Below, in pieces: positions 1 to 10,179 of a stretch of 15,507 bases of DNA; positions within the stretch are counted from its first letter, which is position 1; each line of letters starts with the position of its first letter. Source of the DNA: Thioalkalivibrio sp. (GTDB taxonomy: Bacteria > Pseudomonadota > Gammaproteobacteria > Ectothiorhodospirales > Ectothiorhodospiraceae); contig PWRV01000111.1 in the NCBI GenBank assembly GCA_003563455.1, positions 1 through 15,507 on the forward strand, read 5' to 3'. The notes below the pieces were generated by a model that worked only from the letters and a program-made list of their open reading frames with translations, was not told where the DNA came from and searched no databases. The translations under genes and the position numbers were made by a program.

Positions 1-2792
<2,792 letters not shown>

Positions 2793-2793
<1 letters not shown>

Positions 2794-3272
2794 TGGCCAA
2801 GACCCCGTTGACCGTCTCGGGCGCCGAAAAGCTCAAGGAGGAGTTGCGCCGCCTCAAGACCGAGGACCGGCCGCGGGTGGTCAACGCGATCGCCGAGGCG
2901 CGGGCGCATGGCGATCTGAAAGAGAACGCGGAGTATCACGCGGCGCGGGAGCAGCAGAGTTTCATCGAGGGACGGATCCGCGAGATCGAGGCCAAGTTGT
3001 CCAACGCGCAGGTTGTCGACGTCACCGCGCTGCCGCAGACGGGCAAGGTCGTGTTCGGAGCGACGGTGAGCCTGGAGGAGACGGAGAGCGGGAAGCCGCT
3101 GACGTACCGGATCGTCGGCGATGACGAGGCCGACATCAAGCTCGGCATGATCTCGGTCAGTTCGCCGATCGCGCGGGCACTGATCGGAAAGGAAGAGGGC
3201 GACGTCGTCACGGTCCAGGCCCCCGGGGGTGACCTCGAATACGAGATCGTCGAGGTCCGCTACATTAACTGA
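2793..3272 (+). CDS. greA: Transcription elongation factor GreA
   Basis: GreA enters the secondary channel of RNA polymerase and stimulates cleavage of the 3' end of backtracked RNA, rescuing stalled complexes. The protein is 159 residues (E. coli 158) and aligns almost end to end. The N-terminal coiled coil (about 1-75) carries at its tip D41 and E44 within HGDLKENAEYHAAREQQ (39-55), the acidic pair that holds the catalytic Mg2+. The C-terminal FKBP-like domain has YRIVGDDEAD and SPIARALIGKEEGD. The ATG start overlaps the carB TGA by one base (TGATG), and an AACGGGG stretch precedes it. The 3' end overlaps the convergent yhbY by 8 bp. carB-greA linkage is common in gammaproteobacteria. I see nothing unusual in the protein. 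Confidence 0.98.
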
Positions 3273-3576
3273 CCGATCGACCGCTGTTCAGCGCGATCAC
3301 GGGCTTCTCCCGGTTGCGCCGGAACAGCGTTGCGATGAAGCCGATACGCTGGATCAGCACCGCGCCCGTGCGCTCGCAGAGGGTGCCGATGATCTCGGCG
3401 CGGGGGGCACGGTCGGCGACGTTGATCTTGACCTTCACCAGCTCATGGTGGTCAAGTGCGCGTTCGAGTTCGGAAAGGACCGGCTCGGTCACGCCATTGC
3501 GGCCGATGCTCACGATCGGCTTGCGCGGATGCGCGAGACTGCGGAGCAGTCGACGCTGCGGCTCGTTCAGATTCAC
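3265..3576 (-). CDS. yhbY: YhbY-family CRM-domain ribosome-assembly RNA-binding protein
   Basis: A 103-residue protein made of a single CRM domain, the fold shared with plant chloroplast splicing factors; bacterial YhbY associates with pre-50S particles. The N-terminal NEPQRRLLRSLAHPRKPIVSIG is typical. The GxxG RNA-binding loop is GRNG at 25-28, followed by VTEPVLSELERALDHHELVKVKI. Start is GTG at 3576 (minus strand), with a weak ACAGG about 7 bases upstream; no ATG fits better. It is the only minus-strand gene here and is divergent from rlmE, the same relative orientation as in E. coli. Its TAA lies inside the greA 3' end. A possible extended -10 (TGCTAAACT, complement of 3606-3614) lies upstream without a clear -35. 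Role in 50S assembly is family knowledge. Confidence 0.95.
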   Translation of the reverse strand: MNLNEPQRRLLRSLAHPRKPIVSIGRNGVTEPVLSELERALDHHELVKVKINVADRAPRAEIIGTLCERTGAVLIQRIGFIATLFRRNREKPVIALNSGRSVS

Positions 3577-3605
3577 CTGGCAGCCTGTCGCCGTTCAAAG
3601 ACTGA

Positions 3606-3614
3606 AGTTTAGCA
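3606..3614 (-). promoter_or_regulatory. Possible extended -10 element for yhbY
   Basis: Read on the minus strand this is TG-C-TAAACT, an extended -10 with 4/6 matches to TATAAT, 30 bases upstream of the yhbY GTG. No convincing -35 is seen 16-18 bp further upstream, so this is a weak call resting on the extended -10 alone. Confidence 0.25.
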
Positions 3615-3644
3615 CGGCGATGGCGTGGCACCGCAAAGCCGTGC

Positions 3645-3654
3645 GGAGGGGAGG
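3645..3654 (+). promoter_or_regulatory. Shine-Dalgarno sequence deciding the rlmE GTG start
   Basis: A purine-rich GGAGGGGAGG lies 4-9 bases upstream of the GTG at 3659. The in-frame ATG at 3620 has no such sequence before it (TTTAGCACGGCG). This, and the fit to E. coli RlmE length, places the rlmE start at 3659. Confidence 0.7.
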
Positions 3655-3658
3655 CAGG

Positions 3659-4285
3659 GTGCCCAAACGCAGCAAATCGAGCCAGCGCTGGCTCAGGGAG
3701 CACTTCGACGACACGTTTGTCGCTCAAGCCCAGCAGGAGGGTTACCGTTCTCGCGCGGTTTACAAGCTTGCGGAGATCGACCGGCGCGACCGGCTGCTCC
3801 GGCCCGGAATGCGGGTCGTGGATCTCGGGGCGGCGCCCGGAGGCTGGAGTCAGTATGCGGCGGATCGGGTGGGGCCGTCGGGGCGGGTGGTGAGTTCCGA
3901 CCTCCTGGCCATGGACCCGATTCCCGGGGTGGAGATCGTGACTGGCGATTTTCGCGACGAGGCGGTGCTGCGGCAGATCCTGGATGCGCTGGGCGAAGAG
4001 CGCGCGGACCTTGTGCTGTCGGATATTGCCCCCAACCTCTCCGGGGTGGATGCGGTGGACCAGCCCCGCGCAATGCACCTCGCGGAACTGGCGCTGGATC
4101 TGGCGGCAGGGATTTTGAAACCGAATGGCGCTTTTCTCGTCAAAGTGTTCCAGGGACAGGGCTCCGACGACTTCCTGCGCGAACTGAGACTTCGGTTCCG
4201 GAGAGTCTGGATCCGCAAGCCGCAGGCATCGCGGGCGCGATCACGGGAAGTGTATGTATTGGCGCGGGGACTTCCGGATGTGTAA
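3659..4285 (+). CDS. rlmE: 23S rRNA (uridine-2'-O-)-methyltransferase RlmE (FtsJ/RrmJ)
   Basis: RlmE methylates the 2'-O of U2552 (E. coli numbering) in 23S rRNA of the 50S subunit, using S-adenosylmethionine. With the GTG start the protein is 208 residues (E. coli 209). The Rossmann methyltransferase motif I is DLGAAPGGWSQY (55-66). The K-D-K-E catalytic tetrad is complete at K36 (YKL), D122 (SDIAPN), K162 (VKVFQG) and E197 (SREVY), each two positions below its E. coli equivalent. The N-terminal KRSKSSQRWLREHF matches the E. coli start region, which supports GTG 3659 over the ATG at 3620 (221 aa). It lies 39 bases upstream of ftsH, the rlmE-ftsH pair known in E. coli as a heat-shock operon; I see no clear sigma32 promoter here. 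Confidence 0.97.
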   Translation: MPKRSKSSQRWLREHFDDTFVAQAQQEGYRSRAVYKLAEIDRRDRLLRPGMRVVDLGAAPGGWSQYAADRVGPSGRVVSSDLLAMDPIPGVEIVTGDFRDEAVLRQILDALGEERADLVLSDIAPNLSGVDAVDQPRAMHLAELALDLAAGILKPNGAFLVKVFQGQGSDDFLRELRLRFRRVWIRKPQASRARSREVYVLARGLPDV

Positions 4286-4286
4286 C

Positions 4287-4302
4287 GTTCGTATCAACGA
4301 AC
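4287..4302 (+). other. Small hairpin between rlmE and ftsH
   Basis: GTTCGT, loop ATCA, ACGAAC form a perfect 6-bp stem starting two bases after the rlmE TAA and ending 11 bases before the ftsH Shine-Dalgarno GAGGTGG (4314-4320). It has no U-tract and is too weak for an intrinsic terminator; it could affect transcript stability or ftsH translation, or be chance. Confidence 0.4.
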
Positions 4303-4324
4303 CGAAGAATTTCGAGGTGGCGTT

Positions 4325-6253
4325 TTGAACAGCCTGGTGAAGAATCTAGTGGTCTGGGCCGTGATCGCGGTCGTGCTGATGTCCGTGTTCAACAACTTCA
4401 GCCCCGAGCCACAGCAGGAAGCGCGCAGCATGACCTACTCGTCGTTCATCAGCGACGTGCAGGCGGGCCGCATCCAGAGTGTGACGATCGAGGGCAACAC
4501 GATCCGCGGCACGACGATCGAGGGCCGGTCCTTCCGGACTGAAAGCCCGAATGATCCCGGGCTGATCGGCGATCTGCTCGCGAACAATGTCGAGATCCGC
4601 GCGCAGGAGCCGCAGCGGCGCTCGCTGGTGATGGATGTGCTGATCAGCTGGTTCCCGATGCTGCTGCTGATCGCCGTGTGGATCTACTTCATGCGCCAGA
4701 TGCAGGGCGGTGGGGCCGGCGGCCGCGGCGCGATGTCCTTCGGCAAGAGCAAGGCCAAGATGATGTCCGAGGACCAGGTCAAGGTGACCTTCTCGGATGT
4801 GGCCGGCTGTGACGAAGCCAAGGAGGAGGTCTCGGAGCTGGTCGACTTCCTGCGCGACCCCGCGAAGTTCCAGAAGCTGGGTGGCAAGATCCCGCGGGGC
4901 GTGCTGATGGTCGGCTCGCCGGGTACCGGCAAGACCCTGCTGGCGAAGGCGATTGCCGGTGAGGCCCGGGTGCCGTTTTTCACGATCTCGGGTTCCGATT
5001 TCGTCGAGATGTTCGTCGGCGTGGGGGCCTCGCGCGTGCGCGACATGTTCGAGAACGCGAAGAAGCACGCACCCTGCATCATCTTCATCGACGAGATCGA
5101 CGCAGTGGGGCGGCATCGTGGCGCAGGCCTCGGTGGCGGGCACGACGAGCGTGAGCAGACCCTGAACCAGCTGCTGGTCGAGATGGACGGCTTCGAGGGT
5201 AACGAGGGTGTGATCGTGATCGCGGCAACGAACCGGCCGGACGTGCTCGACCCGGCGCTGCTGCGCCCCGGGCGCTTCGACCGTCAGGTGGTGGTGCCAC
5301 CGCCGGATGTGCGCGGCCGCGAGCAGATCCTGACCGTGCACATGCGCAAGGTGCCGCTGTCGGATGACGTGAAGCCGTCGCTGATCGCGCGCGGCACGCC
5401 CGGATTCTCCGGCGCCGATCTCGCGAACCTGGTCAACGAAGCAGCGCTGTTCGCTGCCCGCGCCGGGAAGCGCACCGTCGACATGGCGGATTTCGAGCGC
5501 GCGAAGGACAAGATCATGATGGGCTCCGAACGCAAGTCCATGGTGATGAGCGAGGACGAGAAGAAGCTCACTGCGTATCACGAGGCCGGGCATGCAATCG
5601 TCGGTCGGACCGTGCCCGAGCACGACCCCGTCTACAAGGTCAGCATCATCCCGCGCGGCCGTGCCCTTGGCGTGACCATGTTCCTGCCGGAGGAAGACCG
5701 CTACAGTCATTCGAAGACGCGGCTCGAGAGCCAGATCGCGAGCCTGTTCGGCGGTCGCATTGCCGAGGAACTGATCTTCGGCGCCAACCGGGTGACCACG
5801 GGCGCTTCCAACGACATCGAGCGCGCCACGATGATCGCCCGGAACATGGTGACCAAGTGGGGTCTGTCCGACCGCCTCGGACCGCTGACCTACAGCGAGG
5901 ACGAGGGCGAGGTCTTTCTCGGCCGTCAGGTCACGCAGACCAAACAGATGTCCGACGAGACTGCTCACGCGATCGACGAGGAAGTCCGCCGCATCATCGA
6001 CAGCAATTACGAGCGGGCACGGAAGATCCTTACGGACAACCTGGACAAACTGCACGGTATGGCGACCGCGCTGGTCAAGTACGAGACCATCGACGAGCCG
6101 CAGATCAACGACATCATGGAAGGCCGTGAACCGCGTCCGCCGGTCGACTGGAAGGACGACGACGCCGGCAAGAAGGGTGGTGGAAAGCCCGACACGGATT
6201 CGGGCGACCGATCCGAACCGGGTGTGGTCGGCGACCCCGCTCCGCAACCCTGA
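4325..6253 (+). CDS. ftsH: ATP-dependent zinc metalloprotease FtsH
   Basis: FtsH is a hexameric inner-membrane AAA+ protease that degrades damaged membrane proteins and short-lived regulators (in E. coli LpxC, sigma32 and others). 642 residues from a TTG start (E. coli 644). Visible: TM1 about 7-22, a periplasmic segment, TM2 about 103-123 (SWFPMLLLIAVWIYFMRQM), Walker A GSPGTGKT 197-204, Walker B FIDEID with D256/E257, the pore motif FVEMFVGVG, the second region of homology with RPGRFDRQ, the zinc site HEAGH 419-423, and the third ligand D497 in ASNDIE. The C-terminal tail is acidic and Gly/Lys-rich. TTG 4325 is chosen because GAGGTGG (4314-4320) sits just upstream and the protein then begins NSLVKNLVVWAVIAVVLMSVF, as in E. 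coli. Walker A has Ser where E. coli FtsH has Pro (GPPGTGKT). A strong terminator follows. Confidence 0.98.
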   Translation: MNSLVKNLVVWAVIAVVLMSVFNNFSPEPQQEARSMTYSSFISDVQAGRIQSVTIEGNTIRGTTIEGRSFRTESPNDPGLIGDLLANNVEIRAQEPQRRSLVMDVLISWFPMLLLIAVWIYFMRQMQGGGAGGRGAMSFGKSKAKMMSEDQVKVTFSDVAGCDEAKEEVSELVDFLRDPAKFQKLGGKIPRGVLMVGSPGTGKTLLAKAIAGEARVPFFTISGSDFVEMFVGVGASRVRDMFENAKKHAPCIIFIDEIDAVGRHRGAGLGGGHDEREQTLNQLLVEMDGFEGNEGVIVIAATNRPDVLDPALLRPGRFDRQVVVPPPDVRGREQILTVHMRKVPLSDDVKPSLIARGTPGFSGADLANLVNEAALFAARAGKRTVDMADFERAKDKIMMGSERKSMVMSEDEKKLTAYHEAGHAIVGRTVPEHDPVYKVSIIPRGRALGVTMFLPEEDRYSHSKTRLESQIASLFGGRIAEELIFGANRVTTGASNDIERATMIARNMVTKWGLSDRLGPLTYSEDEGEVFLGRQVTQTKQMSDETAHAIDEEVRRIIDSNYERARKILTDNLDKLHGMATALVKYETIDEPQINDIMEGREPRPPVDWKDDDAGKKGGGKPDTDSGDRSEPGVVGDPAPQP

Positions 6254-6279
6254 GCCACATCGGGCCGACGGAGTCGACA

Positions 6280-6312
6280 GGGCCATCCGGAGTCGATCCG
6301 GGTGGCCCTTTT
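6280..6312 (+). terminator. Rho-independent terminator after ftsH
   Basis: A 12-bp stem, GGGCCATCCGGA pairing with TCCGGGTGGCCC (one T-G pair), around a GTCGA loop, followed directly by TTTT (6309-6312) and then CGTTG. It begins 27 bases after the ftsH TGA and ends 27 bases before the folP ATG, so it should end the rlmE-ftsH transcript. The U-tract is short, so some read-through into folP is possible. Confidence 0.85.
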
Positions 6313-6327
6313 CGTTGTGGATTCGAT

Positions 6328-6333
6328 TACCAT
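6328..6333 (+). promoter_or_regulatory. Possible -10 element for folP
   Basis: TACCAT matches TATAAT at 4/6 and lies 6 bases before the folP ATG, which would put transcription start on or next to the ATG. No good -35 is found 15-18 bp upstream, because that space is the terminator stem. No Shine-Dalgarno lies between terminator and ATG. Confidence 0.3.
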
Positions 6334-6339
6334 CCCGGC

Positions 6340-7179
6340 ATGACTGAAGAACGCGTGCTCGACTGCGCCGGGCGGTCATTGCCGCTCGACGGTCCCGTGG
6401 TGATGGGGGTTTTGAACGTCACGCCGGATTCCTTCTCCGATGGCGGCCGCCATGCGGGCGTCGAGGCGGCGCTGGCGCACGCCCGCGCGATGGTGGCGTC
6501 GGGCGCGGGCATTATCGATGTCGGCGGCGAGTCCACGCGTCCGGGGGCGGAGCCGGTCCCGTTGCAGCACGAGCTGGACCGCGTGATCCCGGTGCTGGAG
6601 CGTCTGCGTGCCGAGCTGGACGTGGTGCTCTCGATCGACACCAGCAAGCCCGAAGTGATGCAGGCGGCACTCGACGCGGGCGCCGAAATGATCAACGACG
6701 TGAACGGGCTGCGTGCACCCGGGGCGATGCAGGTGGCGGCATCGGGCACTGCGGCCGTCTGCGTGATGCACATGCAGGGGCAGCCGCGCTCGATGCAGGA
6801 ACAGCCGCACTACAGCGACGTGGTCGCCGAGGTGTCGGACTTCCTGACCGGGCAGGCGGAGGCTCTGTTGTCCCGGGGCGTTGCCCGTGAACGGATCGTG
6901 CTTGACCCGGGCTTTGGTTTCGGCAAGACGCAGGAACACAATCTGGCGCTGTTCCGTTCCCTGCCGGGGCTCGCGGGGCTCGGGTATCCGCTGCTCGTCG
7001 GTGTCTCGCGCAAGTCGATGATCGGGAACGCGCTCGGAGGGCGGCCGGTCACGGAAAGGCTCGTGGGCAGCGTGACCGCGGCGTTGCTGGCTGCACGCGC
7101 CGGTGCCCGCATCCTGCGTGTCCACGACGTACGCGAGACGATGGATGCGCTGACGATCCAGCGTGTGCTTGGAGCGTAG
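6340..7179 (+). CDS. folP: Dihydropteroate synthase
   Basis: FolP joins p-aminobenzoate to 6-hydroxymethyl-dihydropterin pyrophosphate to give dihydropteroate, in folate synthesis; it is the sulfonamide target. 279 residues (E. coli 282), a TIM barrel. Signature 1 is MGVLNVTPDSFSDGG (22-36, N26 being the metal ligand in the family), then DVGGESTRPGAEPV, D100 in SIDTSKPEV, N119 in INDVNGL, D189 in DPGFGFGK, K225 in SRKS, and R260/H262 in LRVHD, the pterin- and phosphate-binding residues of the family. The ATG at 6340 has no recognisable Shine-Dalgarno. folP-glmM order is conserved in gammaproteobacteria; the gap to glmM is 34 bases. Confidence 0.97.
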   Translation: MTEERVLDCAGRSLPLDGPVVMGVLNVTPDSFSDGGRHAGVEAALAHARAMVASGAGIIDVGGESTRPGAEPVPLQHELDRVIPVLERLRAELDVVLSIDTSKPEVMQAALDAGAEMINDVNGLRAPGAMQVAASGTAAVCVMHMQGQPRSMQEQPHYSDVVAEVSDFLTGQAEALLSRGVARERIVLDPGFGFGKTQEHNLALFRSLPGLAGLGYPLLVGVSRKSMIGNALGGRPVTERLVGSVTAALLAARAGARILRVHDVRETMDALTIQRVLGA

Positions 7180-7197
7180 CAGCAAGGTCCAACCATA

Positions 7198-7205
7198 GGG
7201 GGAGG
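7198..7205 (+). promoter_or_regulatory. Shine-Dalgarno sequence deciding the glmM start
   Basis: GGGGGAGG ends 8 bases before the GTG at 7214. The in-frame GTG at 7205 overlaps this sequence and cannot be served by it, so 7214 is the likely start. Confidence 0.75.
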
Positions 7206-7213
7206 TGCAGTCA

Positions 7214-8584
<1,371 letters not shown>

Positions 8585-8623
8585 CATCGCGCGCCTTGTT
8601 GAGGACTTCCCTAGGTTGCTGAA

Positions 8624-9394
8624 ATGCGCAAGGCCCTGGTCGCAGGAAACTGGAAGATGAACGGTTCGCTGGCCGCGAACCGCGCACTCCTTGGCGCGCT
8701 GAATGGCGCGGTGCAGGGCAGCGATGCGGTTGCCGTGGCGGTCTGCCCCCCGGCGGTCTACCTCCGGGACACCGTGGCACAGCTCGAGAACAGCCCGATC
8801 GCCGTCGGCGGCCAGGACTGCTCGGACGAAGAGGCGGGCGCCTTCACCGGTGAGGTGGCTGCCGGGATGCTGAAGGAGGTGGGTTGCGAGTACGTGATCG
8901 TCGGGCACTCCGAGCGTCGTGCGCGGCAGCACGAGGACAGCGCCTGGGTGGCCCGAAAGTTCACCGCCGCGCAGGCCGCGGGGTTGGTGCCGATTCTCTG
9001 TGTGGGCGAGCAGCTCGCGGACCGTGAGTCCGGACGGACCGAGACGGTGGTGTCGGAACAACTGGATGCAGTCCTGGATGCCGCCGGCGTCGCGGCCCTT
9101 GACCGTGCCGTCGTCGCCTACGAGCCGGTCTGGGCGATTGGCACCGGGCGCACTGCGACGCCCGATCAGGCGGCCGAGGTGCACGCCTTCATCCGCTCCC
9201 GAGTCGCCGGGCACGATCCGGCCGTCGCTGAGGGCCTGCGCATCCTTTACGGGGGCAGCATGAAGGCAGACAACGCGGCGGGGCTGCTCGCTCTGCCTGA
9301 CATCGACGGCGGACTGATCGGTGGCGCCTCGCTGGATGCCGATGCCTTTGTCGGGATCGTGAACGCGGCCGTCGCGGCCCAGGCGCAGGGCTAG
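8624..9394 (+). CDS. tpiA: Triosephosphate isomerase
   Basis: TpiA interconverts dihydroxyacetone phosphate and glyceraldehyde-3-phosphate in the cytoplasm, for glycolysis and gluconeogenesis. 256 residues (E. coli 255). Catalytic residues are all present: K11 in AGNWKMNG, H95 in IVGHSERR, E167 in AYEPVWAIGTGRTATP (the start of the flexible loop 6), and the phosphate-binding ILYGGSMKADNA. The ATG at 8624 has only a weak TAGG 8 bases upstream. The gene lies 39 bases after glmM and 2 bases before secG. This glmM-tpiA-secG order occurs in Pseudomonas, while E. coli keeps tpiA elsewhere. It probably has its own promoter at the end of glmM. Confidence 0.98.
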   Translation: MRKALVAGNWKMNGSLAANRALLGALNGAVQGSDAVAVAVCPPAVYLRDTVAQLENSPIAVGGQDCSDEEAGAFTGEVAAGMLKEVGCEYVIVGHSERRARQHEDSAWVARKFTAAQAAGLVPILCVGEQLADRESGRTETVVSEQLDAVLDAAGVAALDRAVVAYEPVWAIGTGRTATPDQAAEVHAFIRSRVAGHDPAVAEGLRILYGGSMKADNAAGLLALPDIDGGLIGGASLDADAFVGIVNAAVAAQAQG

Positions 9395-9396
9395 TC

Positions 9397-9765
9397 ATGC
9401 TCTATGGCATTCTGCTGGTCGTTCAGGTCGCGGTCGCGATCGCGCTGATCGCGCTGGTCCTGATGCAGCATGGCAAAGGCGCCGATGCCGGCGCCGCCTT
9501 TGGCAGCGGCGCGTCCTCGACCGTGTTCGGCGCGCGCGGCTCCGCAAACTTCCTGAGCCGGAGCACTGGCATCCTGGCGGTGGTATTCTTTCTGAACAGC
9601 CTGTCGCTTGCCTACCTGGCCGCTACCGAACCGGAGGCGCGCAGTCTGATCGAACAGATGCAGGAAGAGGCGCGCCAGGAGGCGCTTCCCGACAACGGCG
9701 TCCCGTTGGATCCGGTCCCGCTCGAGGAACCGATGCCGGGCCGTCCGGGAGACGTGCCGCAGTAG
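9397..9765 (+). CDS. secG: Protein-export membrane protein SecG
   Basis: SecG is the small subunit of the SecYEG translocon and aids SecA-driven export. 122 residues (E. coli 110). Two membrane segments are visible, about 2-23 (LYGILLVVQVAVAIALIALVLM) and about 52-74. They flank the conserved cytoplasmic loop QHGKGADAGAAFGSGASSTV with FGARGSANFLSRST. The tail after about 80 is acidic and Pro-rich, and low in conservation. The ATG lies 2 bases after the tpiA stop, with AGGG (9387-9390) inside the tpiA end as Shine-Dalgarno, so tpiA and secG are almost certainly cotranscribed. Confidence 0.96.
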   Translation: MLYGILLVVQVAVAIALIALVLMQHGKGADAGAAFGSGASSTVFGARGSANFLSRSTGILAVVFFLNSLSLAYLAATEPEARSLIEQMQEEARQEALPDNGVPLDPVPLEEPMPGRPGDVPQ

Positions 9766-9786
9766 TCGTGACGCGGCGGCTCGCGC

Positions 9787-9803
9787 ACCGGGCCCGGCCC
9801 GGT
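9787..9803 (+). other. GC-only inverted repeat downstream of secG
   Basis: ACCGGGCC-C-GGCCCGGT is a perfect 8-bp inverted repeat, 22 bases after the secG stop; as a hairpin it would form about 6 bp with a 5-base loop. No U-tract follows (TTGGCGG), so it is at best a weak or Rho-assisted end of the secG transcript, or a processing structure upstream of the tRNA. Confidence 0.35.
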
Positions 9804-9837
9804 TGGCGGATCGGGCGCGCAAAACCTGTTTGCATTT

Positions 9838-9922
9838 GCAGATGTGGTGGAATTGGTAGACACGCTATCTTGAGGGGGTAGTGGCGAAAGCCGTGTGGGT
9901 TCGAGTCCCACCATCTGCACCA
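9838..9922 (+). tRNA. leuU: tRNA-Leu, anticodon GAG
   Basis: An 85-nt gene with a full cloverleaf: acceptor GCAGATG/CATCTGC, D stem GTG/CAC with GGTAGA in its loop, and anticodon stem CTATC/GGTAG around TTGAGGG, placing anticodon GAG at 9872-9874. A 13-base class II variable arm contains GGC-GAAA-GCC. The T arm is GTGGG-TTCGAGT-CCCAC, the discriminator is A, and CCA is encoded (9920-9922). It reads CUC and CUU. E. coli leuU, also tRNA-Leu(GAG), sits in the same place after secG. The first three bases are shared with the second copy of a tandem TTTGCA. Confidence 0.98.
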
Positions 9923-9924
9923 TA

Positions 9925-9939
9925 CCGCAGGCCCTGCGG
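9925..9939 (+). other. Short hairpin just after the tRNA
   Basis: CCGCAG-GCC-CTGCGG, a 6-bp stem with a 3-base loop, begins two bases after the tRNA CCA. It is followed by TTCCCGCGG, not a U-tract, so it may be a weak terminator or a 3' processing or stop structure for the tRNA precursor. Confidence 0.35.
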
Positions 9940-9978
9940 TTCCCGCGGCCAACTGGCAATGCGGCGATTTGGGCCAGC

Positions 9979-10037
9979 ATATCAATAACTTAGAATAAAA
10001 AGAGAACTTGACACCGTTTTCGGGGTTCACCTAGACT
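9979..10037 (+). promoter_or_regulatory. nuo operon promoter with A/T-rich upstream element
   Basis: TTGACA (10008-10013, perfect -35), an 18-bp spacer, then TAGACT (10032-10037, 4/6 to TATAAT). Bases 9979-10007 are A or T at 23 of 29 positions in a sequence otherwise strongly GC-rich, resembling an UP element for the RNA polymerase alpha subunit. Transcription would start near 10044-10047, about 135 bases before the nuoA ATG. Confidence 0.75.
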
Positions 10038-10093
10038 GCCAGCCCGATGAGAACGAGGGCGCCGCGGCCACCTGCCTGTTGCACCCCACCTCG

Positions 10094-10163
10094 CCCGGCA
10101 CACGGGATTTGCCCGCCGCGCGGCCCGCGCGGTCGGCACCAGGAACCCGCCAGCCTCTGGCGG
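10094..10163 (+). promoter_or_regulatory. Structured nuoA leader with three consecutive hairpins
   Basis: Three perfect stems lie in a row: CCCG/CGGG with loop GCACA (10094-10106); CCGCGCG/CGCGCGG with loop GCC (10116-10132); CCGCCAG/CTGGCGG with loop CCT (10147-10163). The last ends 5 bases before the nuoA Shine-Dalgarno GGGAG (10169-10173). No known riboswitch pattern is recognised. The structure is seen; a regulatory role is inference. Confidence 0.4.
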
Positions 10164-10179
10164 CGTTCGGGAGACGAAC

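Noticed and set aside
3314..3658. Upstream extension of the rlmE frame to 3314
   Set aside because: The added 115 residues lie opposite yhbY and match nothing in RlmE. The Shine-Dalgarno and family length place the start at 3659.
4346..6379. 677-codon minus-strand ORF opposite ftsH
   Set aside because: Long open antisense frames are common in GC-rich DNA because stop codons are rare. The translation has no recognisable domain, and the plus strand encodes an unmistakable FtsH.
9838..9922. tRNA-Leu as an integration site for a mobile element
   Set aside because: The tRNA 3' end is not repeated elsewhere in the window, no integrase gene is present, and the flanks are conserved housekeeping genes.
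9612..10030. Two minus-strand ORFs across the tRNA (with MVGLEPTRL and WWDSNPHGF sequences)
   Set aside because: These are antisense translations of the tRNA-Leu gene and flanks, a well-known false protein pattern near Leu/Ser tRNAs; the tRNA cloverleaf explains the sequence.
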